Assembly (NCBI GenBank): GCA_907163375.1
Contig: CAJQUW010015583.1
Location: 1-64,000, forward strand
From: Prostheceraeus crozeri
Lineage: Eukaryota > Platyhelminthes > Polycladida > Euryleptidae
DNA: 64,000 nt
Direction of reading: 5' to 3'
Part shown: one piece after another, positions 30,134 through 39,273 of the stretch
Position numbering within the stretch: position 1 is the stretch's first letter
Layout: each line of letters begins with the position of its first letter
Program-made: the position numbers and the translations under genes
The notes under the pieces: generated by a model
What the model was told of the DNA's origin: nothing
Database searches by the model: none
Seen by the model: the letters and a program-made list of their open reading frames with translations, nothing else

Positions 30134-30155
30134 GATGTGTGGTAGTCATGTCTGA

Positions 30156-30524
30156 TTAAGATTTGCATAGTAGGGCGATGAACTCACGACGAATAAATGT
30201 CATGATGGAGCGATGTATATATCTTCTATACTTCTCCCAATTGTATTTGCGAAATGAGAAACAGTTTGCGGAATGAGAATGGTAGATTTGAATTTCATTT
30301 CTGTAATGTTGAAGCCAAACTTGATCACCCAAGGAGATGAATCTTAATGTTTCAAAATATTCCAAATCCCTCATGATATCATTGAGGTTGACAAATTGTC
30401 GCCATGTTAATGTAATTCCTCTTGATGTATGACCATGAGAATTTTTGAAATGTACGTTTCCATCACGATCAACTCTGATATATTGTAGAGAGTCCAAAAT
30501 CCAAGTCTTCATGATGTTATGCAA
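30156..30524 (-). CDS. PC4-like protein B (tentative)
   Basis: 122 residues (or 118 from the second ATG at 30512). It aligns end to end with the first part of the downstream neighbour: LDSLQYIRVDRDGNVHFKNS, GITLTWRQFVNLNDIMRDLEYF, VWLQHYRNEIQIYHS, YNWEKYRRYIHRSI. The GITLTWRQFVNLNDI stretch is the part closest to PC4. The protein seems to contain two such half-domains. It is divergent from the gene at 30548, sharing a short control region that contains ATGCAAAG. If the PC4 relation holds, the minus-strand trio (this gene, its paralogue and the TBP-like gene) forms a transcription-factor cassette. Confidence 0.5.
   Translation of the reverse strand: MHNIMKTWILDSLQYIRVDRDGNVHFKNSHGHTSRGITLTWRQFVNLNDIMRDLEYFETLRFISLGDQVWLQHYRNEIQIYHSHSANCFSFRKYNWEKYRRYIHRSIMTFIRREFIALLCKS
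30161..30168 (-). promoter_or_regulatory. Octamer-like ATGCAAAT upstream of PC4-like gene A
   Basis: On the minus strand ATGCAAAT ends 27 bases before the ATG at 30133. It lies inside the 3' end of the upstream paralogue. Confidence 0.4.
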
Positions 30525-30526
30525 AG
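30519..30526 (+). promoter_or_regulatory. Octamer-like ATGCAAAG in the divergent control region
   Basis: The site ends 21 bases before the ATG at 30548 on the plus strand. On the other strand it overlaps the first start codon of PC4-like gene B, so it lies just upstream of the second ATG (30512). TATAAAA also stands directly before the plus-strand ATG. Confidence 0.4.
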
Positions 30527-30547
30527 TTGCAGATTAGCAATATAAAA

Positions 30548-31945
30548 ATGTCGTTTTATCATATTTTGCTTAGCAATGCGGCTACAAAGAGATTTACTAG
30601 TAATCGAGCTGCACTCTTTTCTACTCCCATTGATCATGCACAACAGCTAAATGGGAATTGGGAAGTGGGTGTCACTCAACTTGTTTATAGCAACTGTGTC
30701 TATACTTTTGATCATGAGGTGATGACTATTAATATGAGACGTACAGCTGCTTATCAATGTGAAAAGGGGTGCCGAGTATACATTCCACAGTGGCCAAAGA
30801 AAGATCTCTTATCATGTAAAAAGTTTATATATGATTTCTTGAATAAAGCGTGTAAACATATTGTCCAATTTACTCCGCACAATGATGATTATAATTATGT
30901 ACATCATGTAGTTGAGAAAGATTGGATTGTTGGTTTAAGTCCAAGTTTAAGAAATGATTTAGGCTACCTCGCTAGCGCCTTGACAAGCTATGATAATTTT
31001 AACGTTAATTACCACATAAGTGGCCATAAACAGTTAATATATCGAGAGGAAGCTTATTATGTAGATCTTATTCCAAGAAATGAGAAGACGTTGGTGAAGA
31101 AGATTGTGATTAAGCCAAGAAAGACAAACATGACTCCTGAAACATTATTGAAGAAATTTAATTATCTCCTTCGAGTTGATGGTAAACAAGTGGCAGCATT
31201 GACTTATATTAAATCATCTAATCATATTGCAATAAGTAAATTAAATGATGATGATCTAGTATTAGTTTGTTCAAAAGATTTTCATCAGTTCTTACGACAT
31301 CGTTCTGCAGCTGTTCATGGAAAATCTGATATGCAACATTTACCATGTGAAAGGTCAAATCAATTTGATACAGAATGGACCGTATCTTTATACAGAAAGT
31401 GTGTAGAGCCTTTAGGTGGTATCTTACATGAAACAAGAGTGTTGATGCCTCGCATTATTACTTCGGTTAAATTGGTTGTAGATTATTTAAATGAAGTGAT
31501 TAATGAGCAACATATTTCATTTTCTGAAAAAGAAGGTACTTTGTCTCTCACTATAAGTGGAAAAGGTATTGAACTAATTATGGATAAAACTCTAATGGAC
31601 ATTTTGGGTTTTGACCAAAATATCTTTAAAAGTGGTACTGTAACCAAAGCTAGCGCAGACATGTCGCTATCGCGTCGTATTAACTATTTTCAGATATATT
31701 CCAATATTGGTGAAGATGTACGTGTGGGAGATGTTGAAGCTCCATTGCTAGCAATGATACCATACCAGCCAAAAAGCTGCAGTATTTTATCTGAGCATAC
31801 TTTCAAGAAAGTGCATTATACAAAGCTGAAATCAAACTACATCCCACAAATTGATATTGCCATTTATGACGATGCTGGTGCGTTGATTCCTTTTCATAAA
31901 GATGCTGTGACAAGTATCACACTCCATTTCCGAATGAAGAGTTAA
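30548..31945 (+). CDS. Polinton structural-type protein 1 (tandem paralogue)
   Basis: 465 residues from MSFYHILLSNAATKRF. The N-terminal LNGNWEVGVTQLVYSN block matches the LEGEWEVGVSSICYDS block of the next gene and the FYVTLPSN...GEWEVGLxEIxYP proteins that recur in many invertebrate Polintons. The middle of both has HQFLRH/RHFVRH and a VEPLGGIL/IKKIYQSY region. This points to gene duplication. The family is unassigned; a vertex, penton or fibre-like role fits its size, conservation and place beside the capsid genes, but no direct motif proves it. I prefer the ATG at 30548 over the one at 30527, which precedes a non-conserved stretch. Confidence 0.7.
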   Translation: MSFYHILLSNAATKRFTSNRAALFSTPIDHAQQLNGNWEVGVTQLVYSNCVYTFDHEVMTINMRRTAAYQCEKGCRVYIPQWPKKDLLSCKKFIYDFLNKACKHIVQFTPHNDDYNYVHHVVEKDWIVGLSPSLRNDLGYLASALTSYDNFNVNYHISGHKQLIYREEAYYVDLIPRNEKTLVKKIVIKPRKTNMTPETLLKKFNYLLRVDGKQVAALTYIKSSNHIAISKLNDDDLVLVCSKDFHQFLRHRSAAVHGKSDMQHLPCERSNQFDTEWTVSLYRKCVEPLGGILHETRVLMPRIITSVKLVVDYLNEVINEQHISFSEKEGTLSLTISGKGIELIMDKTLMDILGFDQNIFKSGTVTKASADMSLSRRINYFQIYSNIGEDVRVGDVEAPLLAMIPYQPKSCSILSEHTFKKVHYTKLKSNYIPQIDIAIYDDAGALIPFHKDAVTSITLHFRMKS

Positions 31946-31952
31946 TGCAAAC
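31945..31952 (+). promoter_or_regulatory. Octamer-like ATGCAAAC upstream of structural-type gene 2
   Basis: The site begins at the last base of the previous stop codon. It ends two bases before the first ATG (31955) and 32 bases before the preferred one (31985). Confidence 0.35.
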
Positions 31953-31984
31953 GTATGCTAATATATTTTTCCAATGTGAATAAT

Positions 31985-33505
31985 ATGGAAAGTGAAAATA
32001 AGGACTCGTTTCTAATCTACTTGCCCAGTAATGCTTCTATGAATAAATTTCCCAAAAATAAACCATCAGACTATCGAGTAGAATTAAATCGCCCACTGCA
32101 TTTAGAAGGTGAATGGGAGGTTGGCGTTTCTAGTATTTGCTATGATAGCAATATTCAGAATGTGAATGATTTGGAAGAAATGATATTGACTCCTCGCACC
32201 CATGATGGAATAACGATGAATAATGCATTTCAGTTCCCATACAATTTAACATCAGATGGAAAGTGGAACTATGAATGGATTCAGATAAAATCAGATTCTT
32301 ATGAGCCATTTGGGAATGAGAAAATTATTAAGGCATTCAACAGTGGTAATACTTCCATCATGAAGAATAAAAATCAGAAAGCTTATGAGTTTACTATCTA
32401 TCATTGGAGTGGGAGACAGTTCCTCCGCTTTCATTCTTTTACTAAAGGTCTTACGCTGAGGTTGGATAGTGAATTCTATCCACATCTTGGTTTTGGTCAT
32501 GGACTACATCTAACGTCAATTGCTACTGCAAATGTTAAAAAAGTTTATTCAAATCGAATCAACAAATTTCATTATAGATTTAAAATATTTGATGAAGATG
32601 TTGTAGAATGCGAAGAACGCATCATTTTGAAAAAGCGTGGTGTTCAACCTTTATCACTTATTGAGTTAGTAAAACGATGGAATGAGACTGTGGGTAAGAA
32701 GTATGGAGAGAAAATTATGGCGGACAAAAATAAGTTGGTTATTCAGAAATATAATGACAAACTTACAGTTTATTTCTCTCCAACCTTGCGTCATTTTGTA
32801 AGACATTATACGCCTATTATTGGAAGCGGTGTGGTGTATGCTTCTCATGAATATCACACTAAAGCTGATTCAGTTAATGATGAATGGTGGGTGGACATCT
32901 ATGGCGATCGCATCAAGAAAATTTACCAGTCTTATGAAGAATCTAAAGTTGCTATCAATATAATGCCGCGTCTATATCATACAGTTGAAAGCTTCATTCA
33001 TGTAGTAAATCCTTATATACAACAGAAGTTGAAGCATGTGATGAAAAGTAAATATGATGCAAAGACACACCACATTTCGTTTTCAATTGAAAATCAACGC
33101 GTTGTTCTGAAACTGGGTGATGACATTCAATGTCAATTGAGTAAAAATTTGAAAAAACTCTTTGGCTTTTCAATGCTACAAACAGTGTTTGCTGCTGCGC
33201 ATACGATTGGTATAGAAACACCAATGACACTTGATAAACATGAACAGCACCTTTACATTCAAAGTGATTTGATTTTACCTATTTCTGTTGGCGAGAAAAA
33301 AGAATACATTTTACGTGATTTCATTCATGATAAAGACGCTTCATATGGAATAGTCGAGAAGATGTTTGAATCTATTTTCTATCATCCCGTCATCAAACAA
33401 ACTATACCCTCTATTGCTATCAAAATTACCAATGGTTTACAAGAGTGCATCCACGTGAAAGATACTAAATCCCTCGTAACTTTAGTGTTTCGGAAAACAA
33501 AGTGA
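31985..33505 (+). CDS. Polinton structural-type protein 2 (tandem paralogue)
   Basis: 506 residues from MESENKDSFLIYLPSNASMNKFPKNKPSDYRVEL. This start keeps the conserved YLPSNASM opening known from other invertebrate Polintons, so the upstream ATG at 31955 is less likely. The LEGEWEVGVSSI block follows at about residue 45, and a second domain-like half starts around 200. It is closer to the common family type than its neighbour at 30.5 kb. A polyadenylation signal (AATAAA, 33529-33534) follows the stop by 23 bases. The function is unassigned; virion surface or vertex protein is the best guess. Confidence 0.7.
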   Translation: MESENKDSFLIYLPSNASMNKFPKNKPSDYRVELNRPLHLEGEWEVGVSSICYDSNIQNVNDLEEMILTPRTHDGITMNNAFQFPYNLTSDGKWNYEWIQIKSDSYEPFGNEKIIKAFNSGNTSIMKNKNQKAYEFTIYHWSGRQFLRFHSFTKGLTLRLDSEFYPHLGFGHGLHLTSIATANVKKVYSNRINKFHYRFKIFDEDVVECEERIILKKRGVQPLSLIELVKRWNETVGKKYGEKIMADKNKLVIQKYNDKLTVYFSPTLRHFVRHYTPIIGSGVVYASHEYHTKADSVNDEWWVDIYGDRIKKIYQSYEESKVAINIMPRLYHTVESFIHVVNPYIQQKLKHVMKSKYDAKTHHISFSIENQRVVLKLGDDIQCQLSKNLKKLFGFSMLQTVFAAAHTIGIETPMTLDKHEQHLYIQSDLILPISVGEKKEYILRDFIHDKDASYGIVEKMFESIFYHPVIKQTIPSIAIKITNGLQECIHVKDTKSLVTLVFRKTK

Positions 33506-33528
33506 AGTCATTGTGATATGTTTATTGA

Positions 33529-33534
33529 AATAAA
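33529..33534 (+). terminator. Polyadenylation signal after structural-type gene 2
   Basis: AATAAA 23 bases after the stop. It faces the 3' end of the polymerase gene, which stops at 33685 on the other strand. Confidence 0.55.
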
Positions 33535-33684
33535 AATATGTATATGAAAAAGTCTTTTCACAGATATAGGGGGAATGGGCTGACTGTAGGCATATATTCA
33601 CAAGGAAGAAACGATCTCATGCGATACATAAAACAACCATGTATATCTACAAAAAGCAACATCAAAATACTGAGTTAAAGTTGA

Positions 33685-36600
33685 TTATGTCAATACATCT
33701 CCTGAATGTGGTAGCGTGAGTTTTATTCTTTTGGGTGGAGGTATGTTTGTGTCAGGATGTCCATGTGGAAGAGATGTGTTATGTCCTATCCAACACCTCT
33801 TATCCTCCCATGCTGAAAGTGCTCGTTTCTTAAATGTGTACGTTTTCACAGTATGAACTTGAGATTTTAAGATTGTCATATTGACAAACGTTATAGTTTT
33901 ATTTTTATAGGCCTTCTTATAGGACCGATGTTTCATTTTATGAACAATGGATTTTGATATACCTTTAGCACGCTTAATACTATCTGCACATTCTTTTAGT
34001 TTCATGGAATACATTTTAGGACGGAGGAGAATCATTTCATCTATTTCCTTTCCTGCTGTTTCATCCTTAAAACAACCAAGTTTGGCTTTATTCTGTATGG
34101 AATAGAGTGGATGAGTGGGATTGTAGTTAGATGTGTCGAAATATTTTTCTAATGACTTGCCTACTTCATTAAAATTTAAATCTTTTTGAGTGGTAATTCC
34201 TAAAAAGAAACTATCTGTATCACCACCCAGCAAGCGAACCTCTTTTACGAGAGGGCATGGTTTTAATATTTTGTAGAAGAGTTGATACATTTCAAGCTTG
34301 GAATAATCTAAAACGGCTTGCCCAATATAGATGGGTTTGCACAACTCAACTTCTGATTTAATCATTTTAACACCTACAAGATCCTCATCGATGATGTCTC
34401 TATCAATGAAAAGAGGTGATGAGGTCAATTTGTGATATTTTTGTTCATCAACGACTAGTTTGTAGTTTATGCGTTTTCTAACATCCTCCATGGTCTTTCC
34501 GAATAGACTGTTATTCTTATATTTATAAAAATCCTTTTCAAAATTATTTTGGGCTAGTGCACGTTTTTGACTGTTACTATCTATGTAGGGTTTGAGGAAG
34601 GCTTTCTGTCTAAATTTGATAATGCGGTGAACTGACTTTAGAAGCATGCCCATTTCTAAATAGAATTTTAATATGCAGAAGTGTACGAGATAATTTTTCT
34701 TATCATATTGGGTGAGTAAAAGTTTGCGGCATGGTTTGTACCTTGGCTGTCCACACTCTGTTAAGTTATTATGAAATTGTGACATGAATGGTGAAAACAT
34801 ATCTTCAGTCACTTCGCCAGATTCAGGTGCGAGTGGGAAATCAGCAGTTTTATTTTTAATGCTATTTGGATAAATCAAATCCACTTCAAAATAATATCCC
34901 CAATCACCTTCATCTGGAATCTTCAGTATGTTTGAAGGGTTGGAGTAATACTCAAGCTCATCTTGATTTAACCAACTAAACTCGGAATGAGGTAGTGGTT
35001 TAGACAGTGAACTACCATATAAATTATTTTGGTCATAGTACTTTAGGTGGATATGATCATCACCTACTGTTTCAGATTTTATATGATGTTTATTTACAAA
35101 TGTGAGACCACCGCGTATTCCGCGCTCAAATATATTATACATCTCCGGGTCTTGTAAGAGATGAATGGTCTCACCAGTCATTTTAAAGGCTGATTTAAAG
35201 GACATGGCTGGTAGACTGACAAAGTGGACAGGATCTAATTTGTCTTCTTCTAATGCCACTCGTCGAAATTCCTGAAAGACATCAGCCAGCAAAATGACAT
35301 CTAATTCTAAGTAAGCGATCATATAATCGCCAAACGTTTTACAATCAAATTTTAACCATGCCTCTTGAGCATGTTCATAGTCCTCTACTGGACAATCTTC
35401 ACCCGTCAAATCGTTTTTGAATTTGTCAATGGAAGGAAGGGTTGTTTCATTTAGTTTAGACATTGAGCTAAAATACGCATAAGGAAAGACTCCTTTGCGA
35501 GTGATTATTTCATCCGTTAAGTTTGGATAGTGTTTCTTCAAAGTTTGACTATGGGGAAGAAACTTGAGATTACGAACGAGAGAAGCTAGTGACGCTGACA
35601 TGAATTGAAATGAATCTAAAAATTTTATTTCGAAGAAGACTGTCTTATTTTCTTTAGTTTTATCTACTGGTACTTTTGCTGTCATTGCCATGAATTTTTC
35701 TCTCGTTTGTGCTATTACATTAAACTGCCACGATTTCATCTGGCTCAACCCTCCTTTTATGAGCATATGACTGTCATAGCCCTTAAAGTTATGAAAAATG
35801 ACGGGTAGTACACGACGTCTCAACCTAAGTGAAAAGTTACATTTGGAGCAGAGTGCGTTTCTAAATTTACCAGTGATGTGATCATGATCACGCACTTTCT
35901 TAATTTTATCGTCATCAAACGTTTTATGACATTTAGGACAGGATGTGCAACTTTCAAATTTTTGTTTGTCTTCATCTGACATATGTAGTGACTTACGCTG
36001 CAATTGGGAATCATATGATTGTTGAAATTTAGCAGCTTTATCGAGAAATTCTAGAAATTTTGAAATGCAATCTTCACCTTGCCAAGTATGCATTTTGTTT
36101 TGTCTATTCCTAAAGTGGTCATGCCATACTTCATAGCAGGATATGGCTGCTGGCTTGTGGATGATATCATCAATGTAGCATTCTATGTCTGCGTAAATGA
36201 CACGCAGGGGACTTAATTCGTCACCATTATCCCTATGTGAAAATATTTTATCTTTGGGCATGCGTTCCATTTGTAATTTACCTCGCTTGCACCATTCATA
36301 GTGAGTTTCAAATTTATCTTTACTCCAAAAGGAGCGGATGCAGCGGTCGCATACAAAATGTTCACCTCTTTTAGAGTGCCCCAAGTGAGTGTACAAGCGA
36401 GAGATTTTGGGAATACCACAGTAGTGCCATTCCTCGCTATCATCTTGTTTTACTAATAAGAGGTTGACTACACGTTCATAACAAGTTGAACGTGAATTAT
36501 AGCGGGCACCCTTCAACCCCTTCTCCCACACGTGAACGACAATTTTAATCTTATTATGTTTTTCGAACGTTTCTACATCTTTGATTTTCATGTTGTTACT

Positions 36601-37503
36601 ATCACAACCTTCAAAGTCTAGTTCATCCTCCCACTGTCTATAGCTATAGGTATGATTTCGATTCGCGTTGATATCATTATAGTGAAGGATGGATAGGACT
36701 GCATATTTGAAACACTGTGATTTACAATCGACATTGATGACAGCTTTCTTATTATACAACGTTTTTGGTAGTTTAAATGTGCCTCGAGCTGCATGACTTT
36801 CTAATAGGGAAATTTTGAATATGGCTGAGTCCACACCATCAAAAATGAGAGCGCTGTCGCGTTCATTGAATTTATCTACATTTGATTTTAAACATTGAAT
36901 GTGAAAATTTAGCCAAGACTCGCAGTCTACAACTTCGGTTGCGGAAGAGGAAGGAACATGAAACTGTATTCTCTCCGTCACTTGACCCGTTTGAAAATCT
37001 ATCTTAATATATTTTAGTTTGAGGTAGATGAGGGCCTTCATTCTAAAATTGTCTAAATTGTTGAAGAGCGCTTCGATAATGTTAGAATTTTGAAGGAGCC
37101 ACTCAGGAAAATCTACTATTTGAGTATTGGACTCCATGCAGTAGTCGCGTACTAAATTATTGTGTGAAACATTAATGAGGGAGATGGTAGAGGTACCGTT
37201 GGTGTAGTGATCATTTGCATGCGTGTGTTGAAGTCTGTGCGAAGATCGCTGAAAGTGACTATCAAAAGAAAGAGGGCACAAATCGCAAGGAAAGGAGATG
37301 TCATCGTCAGAATCAACTTCACCTCCGGAGATTGACGCCGCTTTGCGTTGACACACACGTTGTTTGATGTGTCGAAGGAGACTGTGCTTCCTTGTAAACA
37401 TATGTCCGCAGTCGGCACATTCCCACTCGTTGCCTTGCCGCGAGAGTCCTGAGCTGGAACTCACATCACCTGAAAGAGAAATCATTCTTTCATCTCTGTT
37501 CAA
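33685..37503 (-). CDS. Protein-primed family B DNA polymerase (pPolB) of the Polinton
   Basis: About 1,270 residues. Two C2H2-type zinc fingers lie at about 30-92 (CADCGHMFTRKHSLLRHIKQ; CDLCPLSFDSHFQRSSHRLQH). Exonuclease motifs follow: YADIECY (about 439), HNFKGYDSHML (574) and YLELDVILLAD (734). Polymerase motifs are YDQNNLYGSSL (motif A, about 827), NNSLFGKT (motif B, about 999) and GGDTDSFF (motif C, about 1096). These enzymes start synthesis from a protein primer at linear ends, in keeping with the terminal repeats. The 5' end has a leader ATG at 37657-37659 followed at once by GTAAGT, with further GT-AG sites between 37650 and 37450, so short introns near the start are likely. An N-terminal finger pair is not universal in the family. 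Confidence 0.95.
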   Translation of the reverse strand: MNRDERMISLSGDVSSSSGLSRQGNEWECADCGHMFTRKHSLLRHIKQRVCQRKAASISGGEVDSDDDISFPCDLCPLSFDSHFQRSSHRLQHTHANDHYTNGTSTISLINVSHNNLVRDYCMESNTQIVDFPEWLLQNSNIIEALFNNLDNFRMKALIYLKLKYIKIDFQTGQVTERIQFHVPSSSATEVVDCESWLNFHIQCLKSNVDKFNERDSALIFDGVDSAIFKISLLESHAARGTFKLPKTLYNKKAVINVDCKSQCFKYAVLSILHYNDINANRNHTYSYRQWEDELDFEGCDSNNMKIKDVETFEKHNKIKIVVHVWEKGLKGARYNSRSTCYERVVNLLLVKQDDSEEWHYCGIPKISRLYTHLGHSKRGEHFVCDRCIRSFWSKDKFETHYEWCKRGKLQMERMPKDKIFSHRDNGDELSPLRVIYADIECYIDDIIHKPAAISCYEVWHDHFRNRQNKMHTWQGEDCISKFLEFLDKAAKFQQSYDSQLQRKSLHMSDEDKQKFESCTSCPKCHKTFDDDKIKKVRDHDHITGKFRNALCSKCNFSLRLRRRVLPVIFHNFKGYDSHMLIKGGLSQMKSWQFNVIAQTREKFMAMTAKVPVDKTKENKTVFFEIKFLDSFQFMSASLASLVRNLKFLPHSQTLKKHYPNLTDEIITRKGVFPYAYFSSMSKLNETTLPSIDKFKNDLTGEDCPVEDYEHAQEAWLKFDCKTFGDYMIAYLELDVILLADVFQEFRRVALEEDKLDPVHFVSLPAMSFKSAFKMTGETIHLLQDPEMYNIFERGIRGGLTFVNKHHIKSETVGDDHIHLKYYDQNNLYGSSLSKPLPHSEFSWLNQDELEYYSNPSNILKIPDEGDWGYYFEVDLIYPNSIKNKTADFPLAPESGEVTEDMFSPFMSQFHNNLTECGQPRYKPCRKLLLTQYDKKNYLVHFCILKFYLEMGMLLKSVHRIIKFRQKAFLKPYIDSNSQKRALAQNNFEKDFYKYKNNSLFGKTMEDVRKRINYKLVVDEQKYHKLTSSPLFIDRDIIDEDLVGVKMIKSEVELCKPIYIGQAVLDYSKLEMYQLFYKILKPCPLVKEVRLLGGDTDSFFLGITTQKDLNFNEVGKSLEKYFDTSNYNPTHPLYSIQNKAKLGCFKDETAGKEIDEMILLRPKMYSMKLKECADSIKRAKGISKSIVHKMKHRSYKKAYKNKTITFVNMTILKSQVHTVKTYTFKKRALSAWEDKRCWIGHNTSLPHGHPDTNIPPPKRIKLTLPHSGDVLT

Positions 37504-37650
37504 GCCTCAGTGTAGTGTTACAACCTACCTTGACTCAATAACTCTAAACTTTCCTCGAGAAGAGAGGGCGTTGGTGATGAAGTTGATGCCTGAAATTGAG
37601 GAAGATGCTATTAGTCACACGTTTGAGGGAGATGAGAGAGGAAATCTTTA

Positions 37651-37659
37651 ACTTACCAT
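37651..37659 (-). promoter_or_regulatory. Polymerase leader ATG directly followed by a splice donor
   Basis: On the minus strand ATG is followed by GTAAGT, exactly as in the left-end gene at 21645. A TTTCAG acceptor follows about 70 bases downstream. It is a matching leader exon of one codon. Confidence 0.65.
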
Positions 37660-37763
37660 TTTAATGAAATATGATCAGACAGAATAATAGTCAAAGAGAG
37701 AGATCGTGCGTTCGTCACTTGTATGATTCACAGATTAAATGAAATGACCTGAATGTCACTTTG

Positions 37764-37811
37764 CTTATATACTTTCATTCTCTTCATTCATTGGATGTTC
37801 ATTCTGATTGG
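37764..37811 (-). promoter_or_regulatory. Polymerase promoter: CCAAT, CCAAT, TATATAAG
   Basis: On the minus strand CCAAT boxes start at 37811 and 37794, and TATATAAG at 37771. The spacings of 17 and 23 bases equal those of the left promoter. The transcribed leaders are also alike: a GAATCAxAC segment, then AGTGACGxACGCAC, a CT-rich stretch and AAAATGGTAAGT. Confidence 0.75.
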
Positions 37812-37884
37812 CTGCTTGTGTATACTTAAGAATTAGAAAAATGTTAAAGTTATCATTATTCAAAGTCAGCATTTCAAAGACAAC

Positions 37885-38322
37885 ATGACAAGTCCTCCAA
37901 CAACACCAAATACCGCATTGGAGTTCTCCTCTCCATGTACATCAGCAAAGGTGCTCGTTACACCAAATGCACCAAGAAAGGTGAAGGTGGAGAAGGTGTA
38001 CCGACTGGACAATATACGAAAGTTATCATTATCGGAGGAGGATGAAGAGGAGTTGCCCGACCTAACAGGCATACGGTGGAAATATTTACAATATGATGCC
38101 GAAGGGGTGATGGAGATGACCAGCAAGTCGCACTTGCATCAAATATGGGAGTGGTACACCCCTAACTCCCAACCGCGAACCGTGGCGGAGTGGGCGTACA
38201 TTGAGAAAGTGAGGGACGCTGCAGAAGAACGTTTAAAGCAGCTCAACTGTTTTTGTGATCTATGTGAAGCCAGACTCTGGGACGATATTGACGATGAAGA
38301 CCTTTTGAAATACATGCCATAA
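37885..38322 (+). CDS. Acidic accessory protein of unknown function, divergent from the polymerase
   Basis: 145 residues. A Pro/Thr/Ser-rich start (MTSPPTTPNTALEFSSPC) is followed by a basic KVKVEK stretch, an acidic SLSEEDEEELPDL stretch, and a compact C-terminal part with several Trp residues (IWEWYTPNSQP, VAEWAYIEK), ending in CFCDLCEARLWDDIDDEDLLKYM. No family recognised. A small acidic protein with a Cys pair next to the early promoter could be a regulator. The control region between it and the polymerase leader is about 225 bases and shared. The stop overlaps AATAAA (38321-38326). Confidence 0.55.
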   Translation: MTSPPTTPNTALEFSSPCTSAKVLVTPNAPRKVKVEKVYRLDNIRKLSLSEEDEEELPDLTGIRWKYLQYDAEGVMEMTSKSHLHQIWEWYTPNSQPRTVAEWAYIEKVRDAAEERLKQLNCFCDLCEARLWDDIDDEDLLKYMP

Positions 38323-38373
38323 TAAATGTTTATTTCGTATTATCTTTGCTTTCATACTGACTTACTTGAATGG

Positions 38374-38782
38374 GGCTTTAGTGAATAATTTAACCATGTA
38401 TACTTTTTCATTTGGAAATAGTAGCACGCTTAGTCTAACTTGTAAATCTTAAAACATTTCATATGGACGATGATGGTAGATGAAATAGTGTCAAATAAAT
38501 TAAGATAGCTTACACTTCTGATACAGGGATAGCAATCGACTGCGATCCATGTGTAAAGAGCTTGTTAGACTACGGATGGGCTTAAGTGGATGATTTAACC
38601 ATGTATACTTTTTCATTTGGAAATAGTAGCACGCTTAGTCTAACTTGTAAATCTTAAAACATTTCATATGGACGATGATGGTAGATGAAATAGTGTCAAA
38701 TAAATTAAGATAGCTTACACTTCTGATACAGGGATAGCAATCGACTGCGATCCATGTGTAAAGAGCTTGTTAGACTACGGAA
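38374..38782 (+). repeat. Module C: tandem duplication with 205-bp period
   Basis: Two nearly identical units start at about 38374 and 38579. Each ends with a segment around AGGGATAGCAATCGACTGC that occurs once more at 39620, next to module A copy 2. There is no open frame. Confidence 0.9.
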
Positions 38783-39118
38783 GAGAGAAGTGTGTTATGT
38801 TGCGTGTGGCGCGTGAGTGTCCTCCCATTTCATTCCATTCATCAATTCGTCTCATTGATAGAGACAGGTAGAACTCATGGTTCTCATAACGTATGCAATG
38901 GAAAGTTTTAGGCAACCTTCGACAGTTGGCTAAATGTCGCCCTGGCGCGAATGCATACTACGTTGAGACAGAGGCAATCACTTGCAAACATGACGCAGAG
39001 AGGTTTAACAAGATTGACCATTGCCGAATGTCCCTTGCGGTATACATAGCTACGGGTTTCACCGCCGCCCTTTACAGGAACGCCCGTCGAAAGGAAGTAT
39101 TACACCGAACTGCATTTG
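38783..39118. other. Polinton right arm, no gene assigned
   Basis: A plus-strand frame from 38893 runs through this stretch and into module A copy 1, but there is no family match and no independent support. The region is GC-richer than the surroundings. Confidence 0.35.
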
Positions 39119-39260
39119 CAACGTTCAAGTTGACTGATAGCAGATTCAACTTAATGATAGTATTCGCCAGTCCGAAGACTGCCCAGGGCAAACCGCGAGG
39201 AGGTTCTATCATGTCTTGCCCCATGGTGGCCCTTAAGAGAGCCGATGGTTCGTTCTCGGG
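39119..39260. repeat. Module A, copy 1
   Basis: A 140-bp module present three times in the right arm with few differences. It opens with AAGTTGA-CTGATAGCAGAT-TCAACTT, a 7-bp stem with a 12-base loop (39127-39152), and ends in GATGGTTCGTTCTCGGG. Confidence 0.9.
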
Positions 39261-39273
39261 GACGTGAATTTGA

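Noticed and set aside
39240-39262. GGTTCG in module A as a Pol III B box or tRNA-like gene
   Set aside because: No matching A box at the right distance and no cloverleaf could be drawn.
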